Shown here: positions 45,093 to 54,192 of the stretch, piece after piece
How the letters are laid out: each line of letters begins with the position of its first letter
Position numbering within the stretch: the first letter of the stretch is position 1
Source: Pseudomonas sp. Irchel s3h14
GTDB taxonomy: Bacteria > Pseudomonadota > Gammaproteobacteria > Pseudomonadales > Pseudomonadaceae
Direction: 5' to 3'
Length of the DNA stretch: 64,000 bases
Assembly (NCBI RefSeq): GCF_900187425.1
Contig: NZ_FYDJ01000005.1
Location: 343,072 to 407,071, forward strand
Position numbers and translations under genes: made by a program
Notes under the pieces: generated by a model
Databases searched by the model: none
What the model was told of the DNA's origin: nothing
What the model saw: only the letters and a program-made list of their open reading frames with translations

Positions 45093-46078
45093 TGTTCGGC
45101 TTCTGGAAGACCTGGAAGGCCCTGGAAGCCCGGGGCATCATGGGGATCAATCGGCGTAACGCGGACTACGTGCTCAAGTACAACAAGCGCAGTCTGTACC
45201 CGATTGTCGATGACAAGATCATCACCAAGGAACGCGCCATCGCCGCCGGCATTCATGTGCCGGAACTGTATGGCGTGATTTCCACCGAGAAAGAAATCGA
45301 CAACCTCCACGACATCATCGGTGGGCGCAACGATTTCGTGATCAAACCGGCCCAGGGCGCGGGCGGTGACGGCATCATTGTAGTGGCCGACCGTTTTGAG
45401 GGCCGCTATCGCACGGTGTCCGGCAAGATCATCAGCCATGAGGAAATCGAGCACCATATCTCCAGCATCCTGACCGGCCTCTACTCCCTGGGCGGTCACC
45501 GGGATCGGGCGCTGATCGAGTACCGCGTGACCCCGGACCAGATCTTCAAGAGCATCAGCTATGAAGGCGTGCCGGACATTCGGATCATCGTGCTGATGGG
45601 CTATCCGGTGATGGCCATGCTGCGACTGCCAACGCGCCAGTCCGGCGGCAAGGCCAACCTGCACCAGGGCGCCATCGGCGTCGGCGTGGACTTGGCCACC
45701 GGCCTGACCCTGCGCGGCACCTGGCTGAACAACATCATCACCAAACACCCGGACACCACCAACGCAGTGGATGGCGTGCAACTGCCCTACTGGGACGGTT
45801 TCATGAAACTTGCCTCGGGCTGCTATGAGCTGTGCGGGCTGGGTTATATCGGTGTCGACATGGTGCTGGACCAGGAGAAAGGGCCGCTGATTCTTGAGCT
45901 CAATGCCCGGCCTGGGTTGAACATTCAGATTGCCAATGATTGCGGACTGACGTTGCGCACCCATGCGGTTGAAGCGCGAATTGAAGAGTTGAAGGCTCGC
46001 GGGGTTGTTGAGACGGTGCAGGAACGGGTTGAGTTTGTTCAGGAAATGTTTGGGCATATTCCTGCCGTCGAGGGCTGA
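45092..46078 (+). CDS. Alpha-L-glutamate ligase-like ATP-grasp protein (RloC family)
   Basis: A 328-residue cytoplasmic ATP-grasp enzyme related to RimK. The ATP-binding loop FVIKPAQGAGGDGIIVVAD and the metal-binding ELNARPGLNIQIAN segment are intact, so it should form an amide bond between a carboxylate and an amino group. Together with the protease and transglutaminase-fold proteins upstream, a periplasm-linked peptide tagging or small-peptide synthesis role can be inferred, but no substrate is visible. Confidence 0.85.
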   Translation: MFGFWKTWKALEARGIMGINRRNADYVLKYNKRSLYPIVDDKIITKERAIAAGIHVPELYGVISTEKEIDNLHDIIGGRNDFVIKPAQGAGGDGIIVVADRFEGRYRTVSGKIISHEEIEHHISSILTGLYSLGGHRDRALIEYRVTPDQIFKSISYEGVPDIRIIVLMGYPVMAMLRLPTRQSGGKANLHQGAIGVGVDLATGLTLRGTWLNNIITKHPDTTNAVDGVQLPYWDGFMKLASGCYELCGLGYIGVDMVLDQEKGPLILELNARPGLNIQIANDCGLTLRTHAVEARIEELKARGVVETVQERVEFVQEMFGHIPAVEG

Positions 46079-46097
46079 TCCAAAACCGAGTCGCCCC

Positions 46098-46174
46098 CTT
46101 CGCGAGCAAGCCCGCTCCCACATTGGATCTTCGACGCTACATAATCCAATGTGGGAGCGGGCTTGCTCGCGAAG
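46098..46174. repeat. REP-type inverted repeat after the ATP-grasp operon
   Basis: Perfect 30-base arms (46098-46127, 46145-46174) with a short spacer of about 17 bases, the tightest hairpin of this subtype in the window. Confidence 0.88.
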
Positions 46175-46303
46175 ACTGACTCCCAATCACCACAACCCTC
46201 AACCCTGTCTCCAATCTACCAATCCCCGACATCCCCTCTAGGAGCAATTCCCCGAGGAGACTACAATCGCCACCCCCGCCTCGTTGGCTGATCTGCCCCG
46301 CCC

Positions 46304-47641
46304 ATGTTGACCTGTTCCGTACACCCGCTCCCCTATTGCGCCAACCCCGCCGAGTACTTCGCGGCGATTCGTCATGCCCCCGGTGCCGTGCTGCTCGACA
46401 GTGGCCGGCCGAGTGCCGAGCGTGGACGTTATGACCTGTTCAGTGCCTGGCCGCTGGAGCAAATAGCGGTATTGCCTGACGAAAGTGGCAGCGATTTCCT
46501 GCAACGTCTTCGCGACAATCTGACACGACTCGGTGAAGCAGCTGTTCCTTACGACTTGCCCTTCGCTGGCGGCCTCATCGGTTACCTGAGCTACGACTTC
46601 GGTCGGCATCTGGAAAACCTGCCGAGTCAGGCGCAGGACGATCTGCAATTGCCCGACGCACGTTTCGGACTGTATGACTGGGCGCTGATCAGCGATCACC
46701 AACTGAGTACAAGTCAGCTGGTCTTCCACCCGTCGCTGATCGACAGCGAACGTCAGCGTCTGATCACGCTATTCAGTAAGCCTACGGCTGAAGCAGTCGA
46801 GTCTTTCACGTTGAAAGCCCCGATGAAGGCCGACCTGAGCGCTGACGAATATCGCCACGCTCTCGAACGCATTCAGCAGTACATCCAGGCCGGCGACTGT
46901 TACCAGGTCAACTTCGCCCAACGCTTCCGCGCTCAGTGCCAGGGCGATCCATGGGCCGCGTATTGCGCCTTGCGGGCGGCGTGCCCGACGCCGTTTTCCG
47001 GTTTCCAGAGCCTGCCCGACGGCGGCGCGGTGCTGAGCCTGTCGCCGGAACGTTTCGTCAAAGTCAGCGAACGCCATGTGGAAACCCGCCCGATCAAAGG
47101 CACCCGCCCTCGCGGACTGACCGCTGCCGAAGATGCGGCAAACGCCGCCGAACTGCTGGCTAGCCCCAAGGATCGCGCAGAAAACCTGATGATCGTCGAC
47201 TTGTTGCGCAATGACCTCGGCCGCACTTGCCGTATCGGTTCGGTGCGGGTGCCGGAGTTGTTCAGCCTGGAAAGCTACCCGAACGTGCATCACCTGGTGA
47301 GCAGCGTGACCGGAGAACTGGCGGATGATCGGGACGCACTGGACCTGATCGCTGGCAGCTTCCCTGGCGGCTCGATTACCGGTGCGCCGAAAATTCGCGC
47401 GATGCAGATCATCGATGAGCTGGAGCCGACGCGTCGCGGGTTGTACTGCGGGTCTTTGTTGTATCTGGATGTGCGCGGCGAGATGGACAGCTCCATCGCC
47501 ATTCGCAGTTTGCTGGTCAAGGATGGGCAGGTGTGTTGCTGGGGCGGTGGTGGGATCGTCGCGGATTCAGAGTGGCAGTCTGAGTATCAGGAATCGATTA
47601 CCAAGGTAAAAGTACTGCTCGATACCCTTCAAAACCTGTAA
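46304..47641 (+). CDS. pabB: Aminodeoxychorismate synthase component I
   Basis: A 445-residue enzyme that converts chorismate and ammonia (from PabA) to 4-amino-4-deoxychorismate for folate synthesis. The chorismate-utilising domain is recognisable by IQAGDCYQVNFAQRF, GTRPRG with the conserved PIKGT, ENLMIVDLLRNDLGR and FPGGSITGAPK. The PIKGT sequence, with Lys at the position used by PabB (rather than Ala in TrpE), supports PabB. No strong ribosome site precedes the ATG, so the start is less certain than the product. Confidence 0.92.
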   Translation: MLTCSVHPLPYCANPAEYFAAIRHAPGAVLLDSGRPSAERGRYDLFSAWPLEQIAVLPDESGSDFLQRLRDNLTRLGEAAVPYDLPFAGGLIGYLSYDFGRHLENLPSQAQDDLQLPDARFGLYDWALISDHQLSTSQLVFHPSLIDSERQRLITLFSKPTAEAVESFTLKAPMKADLSADEYRHALERIQQYIQAGDCYQVNFAQRFRAQCQGDPWAAYCALRAACPTPFSGFQSLPDGGAVLSLSPERFVKVSERHVETRPIKGTRPRGLTAAEDAANAAELLASPKDRAENLMIVDLLRNDLGRTCRIGSVRVPELFSLESYPNVHHLVSSVTGELADDRDALDLIAGSFPGGSITGAPKIRAMQIIDELEPTRRGLYCGSLLYLDVRGEMDSSIAIRSLLVKDGQVCCWGGGGIVADSEWQSEYQESITKVKVLLDTLQNL

Positions 47642-47650
47642 CCGACACAC

Positions 47651-47759
47651 TGATCGTTCCCACGCTCTGCGTGGGAATGCAGCCCGGGACGCTCCGCGTC
47701 CCAAAGCGGACGCAGAGCGTCCATTGAGGCATTCCCACGCGGAGCGTGGGAACGATCAG
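47651..47759. repeat. Long inverted repeat, GATCGTTCCCACGC family (copy 3)
   Basis: Same nested arms as at 3481-3584; here the left outer arm reads CTCTGCG and the right GGAGCG, so each has point changes relative to the other copies. It separates the convergent pabB and thrH. Confidence 0.85.
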
Positions 47760-47768
47760 TTAGCGCAA

Positions 47769-48386
47769 TTACAGGCTCAACGCCCGATTCGAAGCCTTGA
47801 TGAATTCCTGCTTCAGCTCTTCAAAGCTGTGCACCGCCGGGAACTGCGGAAACTCGCGAATCACATTGTCCGGCGCATGGAACAGAATCCCCGCATCCGC
47901 CTCGCCCAGCATCGTGGTGTCGTTGTAGGAATCCCCCGCCGCGATCACCCGGTAGTAAAGGCTCTTGAAGGCCAAAACCGACTGTCGCTTGGGATCTTTC
48001 TGACGCAACTGATAGCTCGTCACCCGACCGGAATCGTCAGTAATCAGACGATGGCAAAGCAAGGTCGGGAAACCCAGTTGACGCATCAACGGCTGGGAGA
48101 ACTCATAGAACGTGTCTGACAGAATCACCACCTGAAAGCGCTCACGCAGCCAGTTGACGAACTCGATGGCGCCATCCAGCGGCTTGAGCGTGGCGATCAC
48201 TTCTTGAATGTCGGTGAGTTTCAAGCCGTGCTCGTCGAGAATCCGCAGGCGCTGCTTCATCAGCACGTCGTAGTCGGGGATGTCCCGGGTGGTAGCCCTG
48301 AGGGATTCGATCCCGGTTTTTTCGGCGAAGGCGATCCAGATTTCCGGAACCAGTACACCTTCAAGATCCAGACAGGCAATTTCCAC
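47769..48386 (-). CDS. thrH: ThrH: phosphoserine phosphatase / phosphoserine:homoserine phosphotransferase
   Basis: A 205-residue HAD enzyme that can dephosphorylate phosphoserine or pass the phosphate to homoserine, bypassing ThrB. Motif I reads DLEGVLVPEIW (Asp nucleophile, with Glu in place of the usual second Asp, as in ThrH). Motif II is in VVILSDTFYEF and motif III/IV in GDSYNDTTMLGEADAGI. Start codon is GTG at 48386, six bases after GGAG. Single-gene unit. Confidence 0.92.
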   Translation of the reverse strand: MEIACLDLEGVLVPEIWIAFAEKTGIESLRATTRDIPDYDVLMKQRLRILDEHGLKLTDIQEVIATLKPLDGAIEFVNWLRERFQVVILSDTFYEFSQPLMRQLGFPTLLCHRLITDDSGRVTSYQLRQKDPKRQSVLAFKSLYYRVIAAGDSYNDTTMLGEADAGILFHAPDNVIREFPQFPAVHSFEELKQEFIKASNRALSL

Positions 48387-48559
48387 AAGACACTCCCATT
48401 TGTATTGATTATTGAGTCGAGCGAGCCAAAAGACTGCCGAACTCTAGCGACTCAGGCTGACCGGTGCAACGCATAGGGCGCGCCAGTCGCTGCAGGATTT
48501 TGTTACCATCAGACCCATATAGAGCGCCCAGCGCCACCGACCTGTAGGAAGCCGCCCTG

Positions 48560-49300
48560 ATGAGCCCATCGTTCGATGTCGTGGAACTCGCCACGACCTA
48601 TGCCAACAAATCCGCCCAGGACATCCTGAAACTCGCGTTCGCCGAGTTTGGCGATGACCTGTGGATATCTTTCAGCGGTGCCGAAGACGTGGTGCTGGTG
48701 GACATGGCCTGGAAGCTGAACAAGAACGTCAAAGTGTTCAGCCTCGACACCGGCCGCTTGCACCCCGAGACCTACCGCTTCATCGATCAGGTGCGCGAGC
48801 ACTACAAGATCGACATCGAACTGGTGTCGCCGGACTACACCAAGCTCGAACCTTTCGTGAAGGAAAAGGGCCTGTTCAGTTTCTACAAGGACGGCCATGG
48901 CGAATGCTGCGGCATCCGCAAGATCGAGCCGCTACGTCGCAAGCTCTCGGGTGTGACGGCCTGGGCCACCGGTCAGCGTCGAGATCAGAGCCCTGGCACT
49001 CGTAGCGCCGTCGCGGTGCTGGAAATCGACACCGCGTTCTCCACCCCGGAACGCACCCTGTACAAATTCAACCCGCTCGCGCAAATGACCAGTGAAGAGA
49101 TCTGGGGTTACATCCGCATGCTGGAGCTGCCGTACAACAGCCTGCATGAACGCGGGTTCATCAGCATCGGCTGCGAGCCCTGCACCCGTCCAGTGTTGCC
49201 GAACCAGCACGAGCGCGAAGGTCGCTGGTGGTGGGAAGAAGCGACGCAGAAAGAATGCGGACTGCATGCGGGCAACATCATCAGCAAATCCAAGGCGTAA
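48560..49300 (+). CDS. cysH: Phosphoadenylyl/adenylyl-sulfate reductase
   Basis: A 246-residue cytoplasmic enzyme that reduces activated sulfate to sulfite with thioredoxin. The PP-loop [15 protein letters not shown], the [11 protein letters not shown] motif and two cysteine pairs (ECCGIRK and GCEPCTRP) are visible. The double CC..CxxC pattern binds a [4Fe-4S] cluster and marks the type that accepts APS directly, as in Pseudomonas, rather than only PAPS. The C-terminal KECGLH carries the redox-active cysteine. Transcribed alone, ending near a REP. Confidence 0.93.
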   Translation: MSPSFDVVELATTYANKSAQDILKLAFAEFGDDLWISFSGAEDVVLVDMAWKLNKNVKVFSLDTGRLHPETYRFIDQVREHYKIDIELVSPDYTKLEPFVKEKGLFSFYKDGHGECCGIRKIEPLRRKLSGVTAWATGQRRDQSPGTRSAVAVLEIDTAFSTPERTLYKFNPLAQMTSEEIWGYIRMLELPYNSLHERGFISIGCEPCTRPVLPNQHEREGRWWWEEATQKECGLHAGNIISKSKA

Positions 49301-49871
49301 TCTTGAGCCTGGCGCTATCCAATGTGGGAGCGGGCTTGCTCGCGAAGACGGACTGACATCCAACATCGATGTCGACTGACACACCGCTTTCGCGAGCAAG
49401 CCCGCTCCCACAAGTTCTGTGACCGACCTCCAAAATGTGTACACACGAATGTCACCATAGGTGCCATTTGTGTGTGCACTTTTCATTTCAGCGCCCCAAA
49501 AAGTTACACGCCCCTCTCCAGACTTCCCCAGTCGAGCTTTCGCACACATCCCGCTTAAAAATAAATACCTGTTCAAACAGTCAATTTATATCGCCTTTAT
49601 TTCAGATACTTATCGAAAACAGATAACAAAACGAAATTAGCGACGAATTTCATAGATCGCTGACTGGCATGGATCTGGCTTAAGTGCATACATGTTTTGT
49701 ATACAATCATATCAAAACATACACACACTTTAGATCCGCAAGCCTGAAGCGCCCTATCCCGTACAGGCTGCAGATGCCCCGTAACCAATGATGCTGACTG
49801 CCCGCGACGAAGATTTGTCGAGCCAACGCTCATGCACAGTCATCGCGACGCCAAGCTCGGAGCCTGCCGGA
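49301..49871. other. 571-base gap upstream of the NCS1 permease with palindromes
   Basis: Holds a REP at 49323-49412. Beyond it the sequence becomes AT-rich and carries two dyads: TGTGTACACA at 49436-49445 and TTGTATACAA at 49697-49706. The latter looks like a GntR-type operator in the probable promoter region of the permease. No RNA gene or short ORF stands out. Confidence 0.55.
49323..49412. repeat. REP-type inverted repeat after cysH
   Basis: Arms TGTGGGAGCGGGCTTGCTCGCGAA and its complement, 42-base spacer, laid out as at 35602-35691. Confidence 0.87.
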
Positions 49872-51413
49872 ATGCGTACTAGCCTCTCCAACAACAACAT
49901 CGCGCTGGATCTGCCCTCCTTCCCACCCACTTCAACCCCTCACGACCAAACGTTTCAAGAAGCCGTCGTACTCAGCCCCCGCCTGCACAACAAGGACCTG
50001 GCGCCGACCAAAGCCGAAGGTCGACGCTGGGGCCGCTACAGCATCTTCGCCCTGTGGACTAACGACGTTCACAACATCGCCAATTATTCATTCGCAATCG
50101 GGCTGTATGCCCTCGGACTGGGCGGCTGGCAAATCCTGCTGTCCCTGGGGATCGGCGCAGCGTTGGTGTACAGCTTCATGAACCTCTCCGGTTACATGGG
50201 ACAAAAGACCGGCGTGCCATTTCCTGTCATCAGCCGGATCAGTTTCGGCATTCACGGGGCGCAGATTCCTGCATTGATCCGCGCCGTTATCGCCATCGCC
50301 TGGTTCGGGATTCAGACATACCTCGCCTCGGTGGTCTTTCGGGTACTGCTGACAGCGGTTCATCCCGGCTTCGCTGACTACGACCACAACTCGATCCTCG
50401 GCCTATCGAGCCTGGGCTGGGTGTGCTTCGTGGCGATCTGGTTCGTGCAACTGGCGATCCTCGCCTACGGCATGGAGATGGTTCGGCGTTACGAAGCGTT
50501 CGCCGGGCCGGTGATTCTGCTGACCGTCGCCGCCCTCGCCGGGTGGATGTACTTTCAGGCCAACGCGACGATCGCCTGGTCGATCCGCGAACCGCTGACC
50601 GGCGCTGAGATGTGGCGCAACATCTTTGCCGGCGGTGCGTTGTGGCTGTCGATCTACGGCACGCTGATCCTCAACTTCTGTGACTTCGCCCGTTCTTCGC
50701 CGTGCCGCAAGACCATCAAGGTCGGCAATTTCTGGGGCCTGCCGGTAAATATTCTGGTGTTCGCCAGCATCACCGTCCTGCTCTGCGGCGCGCAATTTCA
50801 GATCAACGGCCGGATCATCGAAAGCCCGACCGAGATCATCGCCTCGATTCCCAACACCTTCTTTCTGGTGCTCGGCTGCCTGGCGTTCCTGATCGTCACC
50901 GTGGCGGTGAACATCATGGCCAACTTCGTCGCCCCAGCCTTCGTGCTGAGCAACCTGGCGCCCAAATACCTGACGTTCCGCCGTGCCGGGCTGATCAGCG
51001 CGACCATCGCGGTGCTAATCCTGCCGTGGAACCTCTACAACAGCCCGCTGGTGATTGTGTATTTCCTGTCCGGCCTTGGCGCCCTGCTCGGCCCGTTGTA
51101 CGGCGTGATCATGGTCGACTACTGGCTCGTACGAAAAGGTCAGGTCAACGTGCCGCAGTTGTACAGCGAAGACCCTAACGGCGCTTATTACTACAGCCGC
51201 GGAGTCAATTTACGCGCTGTCGCGGCGTTCATTCCTGCCGCGCTGATCGCCATCGTCCTGGCGCTGGTACCGGGTTTCGACAGCGTATCGCCCTTCTCCT
51301 GGCTGATTGGTGCCGGGATTGCCGGGATGCTCTACCTGATCATCGCCAAACGGCAGCCTCATTACGCAGACGTCAGCGGCGAAGCCATCGCTGTCGATAA
51401 CGTCAGCCATTAA
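49872..51413 (+). CDS. NCS1 family nucleobase/allantoin/hydantoin permease
   Basis: A 513-residue inner-membrane protein with about 12 helices of the nucleobase:cation symporter-1 family, shown by the WTNDVHNIANYSFAIG segment after an N-terminal cytoplasmic tail and YGVIMVDYWLVRKGQV near the end. Expected substrate is a hydantoin, allantoin or purine. The racemase gene 56 bases downstream on the same strand supports hydantoin or allantoin. Start chosen as ATG 49872 (MRTSLSNNNIAL), with GGAG nine bases upstream; an earlier in-frame start at 49788 would add a non-family tail. Confidence 0.85.
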   Translation: MRTSLSNNNIALDLPSFPPTSTPHDQTFQEAVVLSPRLHNKDLAPTKAEGRRWGRYSIFALWTNDVHNIANYSFAIGLYALGLGGWQILLSLGIGAALVYSFMNLSGYMGQKTGVPFPVISRISFGIHGAQIPALIRAVIAIAWFGIQTYLASVVFRVLLTAVHPGFADYDHNSILGLSSLGWVCFVAIWFVQLAILAYGMEMVRRYEAFAGPVILLTVAALAGWMYFQANATIAWSIREPLTGAEMWRNIFAGGALWLSIYGTLILNFCDFARSSPCRKTIKVGNFWGLPVNILVFASITVLLCGAQFQINGRIIESPTEIIASIPNTFFLVLGCLAFLIVTVAVNIMANFVAPAFVLSNLAPKYLTFRRAGLISATIAVLILPWNLYNSPLVIVYFLSGLGALLGPLYGVIMVDYWLVRKGQVNVPQLYSEDPNGAYYYSRGVNLRAVAAFIPAALIAIVLALVPGFDSVSPFSWLIGAGIAGMLYLIIAKRQPHYADVSGEAIAVDNVSH

Positions 51414-51469
51414 CCCCTTGGCGGCCCGGCACCGTCGGGCCGCAGAACCACCCGCTATAAGGACTTCCC

Positions 51470-52198
51470 ATGCGAATTCTCGTGGTCAACGTCAACACCA
51501 CCGAATCCATCACCCAGGCCATCGCGCGTTCGGCTCAGTCCGTGGCCGCGCCCGGCACGGAAATCATCGGCCTGACACCCTACTTCGGTGCTGACTCCAT
51601 CGAAGGCAATTTCGAAAGCTACCTGGCCGCCATCGCGGTGATGGACCGGGTGATGTCCTACGACCAACCCTTCGATGCCGTGATCCAGGCCGGTTACGGC
51701 GAACACGGCCGCGAAGGTTTGCAGGAGTTGCTCAACGTGCCGGTGGTGGACATCACCGATGCGGCGGCCAGCACCGCCATGTTCCTCGGCCATGCCTATT
51801 CGGTGGTCACCACCCTGGACCGCACCGTGCCGCTGATCGAGGATCGCCTCAAACTGTCCGGACTCTGGGACCGCTGCGCGTCGGTGCGGGCCAGTGGCTT
51901 GGCGGTGCTGGAACTGGAATCCGATCCTGAACGTGCGCTGGAGGCAATTATTCGTCAGGCGGAATTGGCCGTGCTGGAAGACAAGGCCGAGGTGATTTGC
52001 CTGGGCTGCGGCGGCATGGCCGGGCTGGATGAACAGATTCGCCGACGCACTGGCGTGCCGGTGGTGGACGGTGTGACGGCGGCGGTGACGATTGCCGAGT
52101 CGTTGGTGCGGTTGGGATTGTCGACGTCCAAAGTGCGGACTTATGCGACGCCGCGGCCGAAGAAAATTATCGGCTGGTCGGGGCGTTTCGGACGATGA
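51470..52198 (+). CDS. Asp/Glu/hydantoin racemase family protein (probable hydantoin/allantoin racemase)
   Basis: A 242-residue two-cysteine racemase. MRILVVNVNTTESITQAIA is the family N-terminus; IQAGYGEHGREGLQELL lacks the first catalytic cysteine where hydantoin racemases usually have CFGDPGL-type motifs, whereas LGCGGMAGLDEQI keeps the second. Loss of one cysteine is a visible oddity, shown here as GYGEHG in place of the expected C-containing motif, and the catalytic ability needs caution. It follows the permease directly, so the two likely form one transport-and-conversion unit. Confidence 0.82.
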   Translation: MRILVVNVNTTESITQAIARSAQSVAAPGTEIIGLTPYFGADSIEGNFESYLAAIAVMDRVMSYDQPFDAVIQAGYGEHGREGLQELLNVPVVDITDAAASTAMFLGHAYSVVTTLDRTVPLIEDRLKLSGLWDRCASVRASGLAVLELESDPERALEAIIRQAELAVLEDKAEVICLGCGGMAGLDEQIRRRTGVPVVDGVTAAVTIAESLVRLGLSTSKVRTYATPRPKKIIGWSGRFGR

Positions 52199-52220
52199 GT
52201 TCGCACTGAACCGAGTCGCC

Positions 52221-52303
52221 GCCATCGCGAGCAAGCTCGGCTCCCACAGGGGATTTGTGAACGCCGTAGATCCTATGTGGGAGCCGAGCTTGCTCGCGAT
52301 GGC
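52221..52303. repeat. REP-type inverted repeat (GAGCTTGCTCGCGATGG subtype)
   Basis: 28-base arms around a ~27-base spacer, matching the arm of the copy at 3-94. It lies between the convergent racemase and LysR genes. Confidence 0.87.
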
Positions 52304-52326
52304 CGCACCTCGGTCTCAAGCCAGAC

Positions 52327-53250
52327 TCAAAGAGCACTAAACCGCTGCCCCAACCCCTGCTCCGCAAACTGCTCAATGACGAAATCCACAAACGCCCGGG
52401 TCTTGCCGGGCAGCAGTTTGTGCTCCGCGTAATAAATCGAAATGTTGCCATCGTCGACATACCAGTCCGGCAGCACCCGCTGCAAGCTCCCGGCCTCCAG
52501 ATAGCCCACGGCGAACGGCATGCTCACCAGCGCAATACCCAACCCTTGGGCGGCCGTGGCGCAGGCTGCCTCTGAATCACTCATGGTCATCCGCGCCTTG
52601 AGCACCAGCGGGCTGTGTTGCTGGGTGCGACTGGTCAATTGCCAGGAACGCACACGCCCGGTCTGCGGCGATCGAATCAGGATGCCATCGTGATGCTTCA
52701 GATCATCGGGCTCGGCAATCACCTCACGCCCTGCAAGATAGTCAGCTGACGCCACCAACACCCGATGGGCCGGCGTCAGCTTGCGCGCCACCACCCCCTG
52801 CGGCAGCTCGAATCCCCCACCAATCGCCGCATCGAACCCCTGAGCGATCAGATCGACCTGACGGTTATCGAAATGCCAGTCCGGGTTGATCGCCGGAAAA
52901 CGCCGCAGAAACTCCCCGAGCAACGGCACGACATACAACCGCCCAAACACCGTGCCCATGCTGACCTTCAACGTCCCCGCGGGTAGCCCCTCGGCGCTGG
53001 CCAGATTGGCCACGGCATTCTGGATTGTGTGAAGACTGGAACTCACTTCGCCGAGAAACCGATGACCTGCTTCAGTGAGCGTCAGGCTGCGAGTGCTGCG
53101 CTGAAACAGCCGCACCCCCAGCCGCGCCTCAAGTTTGGCAACACTCTTGCCCACCGCCGCGGGGGTCAGACTCAGACGGCGCGCGGCTTCGGCGAAGCTG
53201 CCGACCTCGGCACTGCGCACGAAGCATTCGATACTGCTGAAGGTTTCCAT
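52327..53250 (-). CDS. LysR-type regulator
   Basis: A 307-residue transcription factor with an N-terminal helix-turn-helix (GSFAEAARRLSLTPAAVGKSVAKLEARLGVRLF) and a C-terminal substrate-binding fold. The ATG at 53250 gives METFSSIECFVRS; a GTG three codons upstream is possible. It diverges from the SDR gene with about 125 bases between, so it most likely controls that gene. Effector unknown. Confidence 0.9.
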   Translation of the reverse strand: METFSSIECFVRSAEVGSFAEAARRLSLTPAAVGKSVAKLEARLGVRLFQRSTRSLTLTEAGHRFLGEVSSSLHTIQNAVANLASAEGLPAGTLKVSMGTVFGRLYVVPLLGEFLRRFPAINPDWHFDNRQVDLIAQGFDAAIGGGFELPQGVVARKLTPAHRVLVASADYLAGREVIAEPDDLKHHDGILIRSPQTGRVRSWQLTSRTQQHSPLVLKARMTMSDSEAACATAAQGLGIALVSMPFAVGYLEAGSLQRVLPDWYVDDGNISIYYAEHKLLPGKTRAFVDFVIEQFAEQGLGQRFSAL

Positions 53251-53375
53251 ATGCGCCACTATAAACTTTTGGTTTACACAGACTATCGCAATTACCGTCT
53301 ACACAGCCGGTAATCCTGAATCGATACTAGGCTCCATCAACCGAGACATCTCGCCTCGGGACTTTGGAGATCGAT

Positions 53376-54122
53376 ATGACTACTCAGAACCTCAGCGGCA
53401 AAGTGGCTTTGATTCAAGGCGGATCCCGCGGTATCGGCGCCGCCATTGTCAAACGCCTGGCCGCTGAAGGCGCGACAGTGGCCTTCACCTACGTCAGCTC
53501 CACGGCCAAAGCCGAAGAATTGCAAAACAGCATCACCGGTAACGGCGGCAAAGCCCTCGCGATCAAGGCTGACAGCGCCGACGCCGAGGCCATCCGCAAC
53601 GCCGTGACCGCCACCGTAAAAGCCTTTGGTCGCCTGGACATTCTGGTCAACAACGCAGGCGTGCTGGCCGTTGCACCGCTGGAAGATTTCAAACTCGAAG
53701 ACTTCGACCAGACCCTCGCGATCAACGTGCGCAGCGTATTCATCGCCACCCAGGCCGCAGCCAAACACATGACCGAAGGCGGTCGCATCATCAACATCGG
53801 CAGCACCAACGCCGACCGCATGCCCTTCGCCGGTGGTGGCCCGTACGCCATGAGCAAGTCGGCGCTGGTCGGCCTGACCAAAGGCCTGGCGCGCGACCTC
53901 GGCCCGCGCGGCATCACCATCAACAACGTGCAACCGGGCCCGGTCGACACTGACATGAACCCGGCCAGTGGCGATTTCGCCGAAAGCCTGATCCCGTTGA
54001 TGGCGGTGGGCCGTTACGGCAAAGCGGAAGAAATCGCCAGTTTCGTCGCCTACCTCGTCGGTCCGGAAGCCGGCTACATCACCGGTGCCAGCCTGACCAT
54101 CGACGGTGGTTTCGGCGCCTGA
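53376..54122 (+). CDS. SDR family oxidoreductase (FabG-like)
   Basis: A 248-residue short-chain dehydrogenase. The GGSRGIGAAIV cofactor loop, NNAGV, catalytic Ser in NIGSTNA, YxxxK in YAMSKSALVGL and the C-terminal SLTIDGGFGA are all present. The ATG at 53376 has GGAG six bases upstream; a TTG four codons earlier is discounted. Followed by a terminator. Substrate unknown; divergent LysR regulator. Confidence 0.9.
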   Translation: MTTQNLSGKVALIQGGSRGIGAAIVKRLAAEGATVAFTYVSSTAKAEELQNSITGNGGKALAIKADSADAEAIRNAVTATVKAFGRLDILVNNAGVLAVAPLEDFKLEDFDQTLAINVRSVFIATQAAAKHMTEGGRIINIGSTNADRMPFAGGGPYAMSKSALVGLTKGLARDLGPRGITINNVQPGPVDTDMNPASGDFAESLIPLMAVGRYGKAEEIASFVAYLVGPEAGYITGASLTIDGGFGA

Positions 54123-54139
54123 TGTTCTGAATCACGCAT

Positions 54140-54180
54140 AAAAAAACGCCGGCAACCCTGACCAGGTTGCCGGCGTTTTC
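54140..54180. terminator. Bidirectional terminator between the SDR and HAD genes
   Basis: An 11-bp stem CGCCGGCAACC / GGTTGCCGGCG with A- and T-runs on the two sides. Confidence 0.92.
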
Positions 54181-54192
54181 ATGTACGCAGCT

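Noticed and set aside
3..52303. Dispersed repeats as a CRISPR array
   Set aside because: Copies are single, kilobases apart, inverted and hairpin-forming. No tandem spacing and no cas genes.
53364..53376. Upstream TTG start for the SDR gene
   Set aside because: It lies inside the ribosome-binding stretch (GGAG), and MTTQNLSGKVAL is the family-like start.
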